A stretch of 64,000 bases of DNA from SYLG01 sp965226945 (GTDB lineage Bacteria > Planctomycetota > Planctomycetia > Gemmatales > Gemmataceae): NCBI GenBank assembly GCA_965226945.1, contig OZ245717.1:2418001-2482000 (forward strand), in the 5' to 3' direction. Below are positions 62,063-64,000 of this stretch, piece by piece (the first letter of the stretch is position 1; every line of letters starts with the position of its first letter). The translations under genes were made by a program, and so were the position numbers. Below the pieces are notes generated by a model. It was given only the letters and a program-made list of their open reading frames with translations, was not told the DNA's origin and ran no database searches.

Positions 62063-63549
62063 CCGGAACCAATCGCGACGATCTGCGCGGCGTGGGCCCC
62101 CTCCTCGCGGTCATCACCATCGTGACCATGATTTGCCTGGTCTTACTGGGCGCCGCCATCGTTTTCTTTGCGGGCAATCGAGGAGGACTGCACGACGGGT
62201 ATATTGTGGCCTTCCCCATTTCTTGGGCCCTGCTCGGCCTCTCTTTCTGGGTCACTCAGGGTCCGGAACCGAGCCGCCGGCTGGAGTATCAACCCAGGGC
62301 CGGGGCGGAACCTTTACCGGCCCCGTTGCCCTCGGGAACGATTAACCAGATTTTTCTGGGCCTTTGGGGGCTGTCGTGGGCGGCGATCATCTGCTTTACC
62401 GGAGTTTTCGGCCTTTTCCTTTTTCTGTTCGTTGCCGCCCTGGTTTTCCAGGCTCTTTACGTCCGGCGCATTTCCCGGCAGGAAGAGGTGGCCCGGGTTT
62501 TGAACATGGCCGCGGTCGAGCAAGCCGACATGGGAAGCGCCATCCGCGCTCTTGCGGCGGAATACGCGGAATTCTCCTTCAAACAGTTCTTGATCTGGTT
62601 GGTTTCCTGGCTGGTGCTGCCCGGCTATGTGCTGATGCGCAACCGAGGTTGGCGCTGGGATGCGCGATTGCGCCGTTTTGCCAGCCGGCTCGAATCGGGC
62701 CAGTCTCTTCCCGAAGCGATCGGCGCCGATGCGACCCTGCTTCCAAGCGCCTACCGGGTTTCGCAAGACCCGCAAAAGGGGCTGCTTGCGCTGGCCGGCC
62801 TGCTCGATGACGGACCGCCGCAAAGTTCCGGCGTGCAGTGGATGGAAGTTTTCCCGCGCCTGATCTATCCGCTGATCGTCGTGCTCCTGGTGTGCCAGGT
62901 GCTCACCTTCCACGCCATTTATGTCTCGCCGAAGATTCAAAAGATCTTCCAGGATTTCGGCCTCAAGAACCGGATATTCGAGGCCTGGTACTGGTTTGGA
63001 AGCGCCTGGGTGGGCCTTTATCAAATGGTTGGCCTGGCCCTGATCGCTATGCTTGGAACGATCATCTTCATGGCGGTTTCCGGCCCGAACGGACGTTGGT
63101 GGCTTCCCTTTGCCCGGTTTTTCTACCGGCCCGAAGCGACCGGCAACTTCCTCAAGCGATTCGGCCTCCTCCTGGAGCGCCATGTGAGCGAGGTCGACGC
63201 GCTTGATGCCCTGGGCGAATCTTCCGGATTTCCCATGGGCCTGCGCCGGCGGATCAACGGAGTGCTCAGTGATGTGCGAGCGGGGCAACCGATGGTGAGC
63301 CGCCTGGCCGAAAGGCTCGGACTGGGACAGGCCGATCGCGCCTTGCTCGAATCGTCGAAGCGGGCCAACCAGCTCCCCTGGGTGCTGCGTGAAATCGGCG
63401 ACCGGATGATCCGGGTCACGATACGCCGCGTGCAGTGGGCCAGCCAATTCGCCATGGTCCTGTGCGTCCTGCTCATCGGCGCCCTGGTGGGAATGGTTTG
63501 CCTGTCGTTCTTTTACCCGCTCATTCAACTGATCGAGGCACTGGCATGA
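62059..63549 (+). CDS. Second GspF-like membrane protein
   Basis: A 496-residue protein from the ATG at 62059, which overlaps the gspF stop. Four or five membrane helices in the first 190 residues (LLAVITIVTMICLVLLGAAI and others) have no counterpart in ordinary GspF. The remainder has a T2SSF-like arrangement: RFASRLESGQSLPEAIGADA, then helices FPRLIYPLIVVLLVCQVL and, near the C-terminus, FGLLLERHVSEVDALDALG and ADRALLESSKRANQLP. It thus looks like an enlarged paralogue of the gene before it, perhaps a second platform subunit. The call is by pattern and context. Confidence 0.8.
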   Translation: MTGTNRDDLRGVGPLLAVITIVTMICLVLLGAAIVFFAGNRGGLHDGYIVAFPISWALLGLSFWVTQGPEPSRRLEYQPRAGAEPLPAPLPSGTINQIFLGLWGLSWAAIICFTGVFGLFLFLFVAALVFQALYVRRISRQEEVARVLNMAAVEQADMGSAIRALAAEYAEFSFKQFLIWLVSWLVLPGYVLMRNRGWRWDARLRRFASRLESGQSLPEAIGADATLLPSAYRVSQDPQKGLLALAGLLDDGPPQSSGVQWMEVFPRLIYPLIVVLLVCQVLTFHAIYVSPKIQKIFQDFGLKNRIFEAWYWFGSAWVGLYQMVGLALIAMLGTIIFMAVSGPNGRWWLPFARFFYRPEATGNFLKRFGLLLERHVSEVDALDALGESSGFPMGLRRRINGVLSDVRAGQPMVSRLAERLGLGQADRALLESSKRANQLPWVLREIGDRMIRVTIRRVQWASQFAMVLCVLLIGALVGMVCLSFFYPLIQLIEALA

Positions 63550-64000
63550 ACCGCAAACTCCCAGGTCCCATGGGACCGCCACTGCCGGGTCTTACGTCTT
63601 CCCGTGTTCGCCTCCGCCGGGCCGGCTTCACCCTGGCGGAAGCCTCGATTGGTTTGGTGCTCGCCATGGCGGGTTCGGCCATGGTGATTAGCCTGGCCGT
63701 TACCAGTTTGACTCATGCCGCCATGATGGACGAACGGTTCCTCGCAGAGGAGGAGCTAAGCAATTTGCGCGAGCGCTGCATGGCGGCTGGGGTGCAGGAG
63801 ATCACCGACGAATGGCTCAAAAAGCAGAGCCTGTCCGGCCCGGCTCGCGACAAGCTGGACCTTGCCCAACTTGAGTGGAAAAAAGATTATGTCGATCCGC
63901 AAACGGGTAAAACCGTGGAGCCGGGGTCTTCCACCGCCGCAGGACCCCACTGGCCGATCAGGCTGAGCGCCACCCTCCGGTGGAAGGCAGACAAGGGGGG
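63546..64000 (+). CDS. Pseudopilin-like prepilin protein (3' end outside window)
   Basis: The ATG at 63546 overlaps the previous stop codon. After a basic leader of about 26 residues comes RRAGFTLAEASIGLVLAMAG, a type IV prepilin-type cleavage and methylation site with the Glu at position five after the Gly. A hydrophobic helix follows, then a mainly polar domain with an EEELSNLRERC helix. The frame is open to the last base of the window. It would be a minor pseudopilin of the GspE/GspF machine encoded upstream. Confidence 0.85.
   Translation, partial: MNRKLPGPMGPPLPGLTSSRVRLRRAGFTLAEASIGLVLAMAGSAMVISLAVTSLTHAAMMDERFLAEEELSNLRERCMAAGVQEITDEWLKKQSLSGPARDKLDLAQLEWKKDYVDPQTGKTVEPGSSTAAGPHWPIRLSATLRWKADKG

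Noticed and set aside
1..64000. CRISPR arrays, insertion sequences, phage genes or rRNA
   Set aside because: I saw no regularly spaced direct repeats, transposase or integrase motifs, phage structural proteins or rRNA segments in the window.

Overview
The window looks like a chromosomal segment of a planctomycete, probably of the Gemmata/Isosphaera side. The evidence is the set of families present: two DUF1549/DUF1553 proteins with CxxCH motifs, a Tat-exported DUF1501 partner, a DUF1559 pseudopilin-like protein, a Tat-exported TIM-barrel sugar isomerase-like protein, a Gld-like ABC/DUF4340 cluster, and tandem 74-residue W-P repeat proteins. Base composition appears to be roughly 55-60% G+C by eye (not computed). 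Both strands carry genes in short operons. I see no phage, IS element, CRISPR array or rRNA.

Layout. 1-2.7 kb: two neighbouring proteins built almost only of a 73-75 residue repeat. 2.7-3.8 kb: an ECF sigma factor and a STAS-like protein. 3.8-5.6 kb: a regulatory region with a near-consensus sigma-54 promoter and three GAGAA/TTCTC inverted repeats in front of a 75-residue membrane protein, then 1.15 kb without genes that holds four related stem-loops. 5.6-14.6 kb: small enzymes (methyltransferase, alpha/beta hydrolase, DUF1801), a papain-like-fold candidate, an S41 protease, exported unknowns and a DUF1549/DUF1553 protein. 14.9-20.6 kb: a secreted S46 dipeptidyl peptidase and an OPT peptide transporter, a plausible peptide-scavenging pair. 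20.9-25 kb: a PSCyt1-DUF1549-DUF1553 / DUF1501 operon closed by a strong terminator. 25-30 kb: isochorismatase-like hydrolase, SDR, a large hybrid histidine kinase and a DUF2809 protein. 30-36.8 kb: a leucine-rich-repeat lipoprotein, a TIM-barrel isomerase, a zinc ribbon, CsrA, a DUF4139 protein and a PlsY-DUF4149 fusion. 36.8-45.5 kb: a DegT/DnrJ aminotransferase and a four-gene ATPase-permease-GldG-DUF4340 operon. 45.7-50.4 kb: GNAT, ATP-grasp (DUF4343), a TIGR03960-type radical SAM protein and a DUF1559 protein.

50.7-56.3 kb is an ISC iron-sulfur operon: iscR-iscS-iscU-iscA-hscB-[tRNA-Val]-hscA-iscX. A tRNA gene sits between the two chaperone genes and no ferredoxin gene is present. IscU keeps the LPPVK site recognised by HscA, so the set is internally consistent. 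56.5-59.5 kb holds a Thr-hydrolase asparaginase, an AlkD-like protein and an isolated rplC. 59.8-64 kb is a translationally coupled type II secretion / pilus-like operon (GspE, two GspF proteins, a pseudopilin cut by the window edge).

The signals I rate most worth checking are the covarying stem-loop family at 4.5-5.6 kb, the sigma-54 promoter with its repeated inverted repeats, the tandem-repeat proteins with a hypervariable triplet, and the tRNA inside the ISC operon. All calls rest on reading the sequence; no database search was run.
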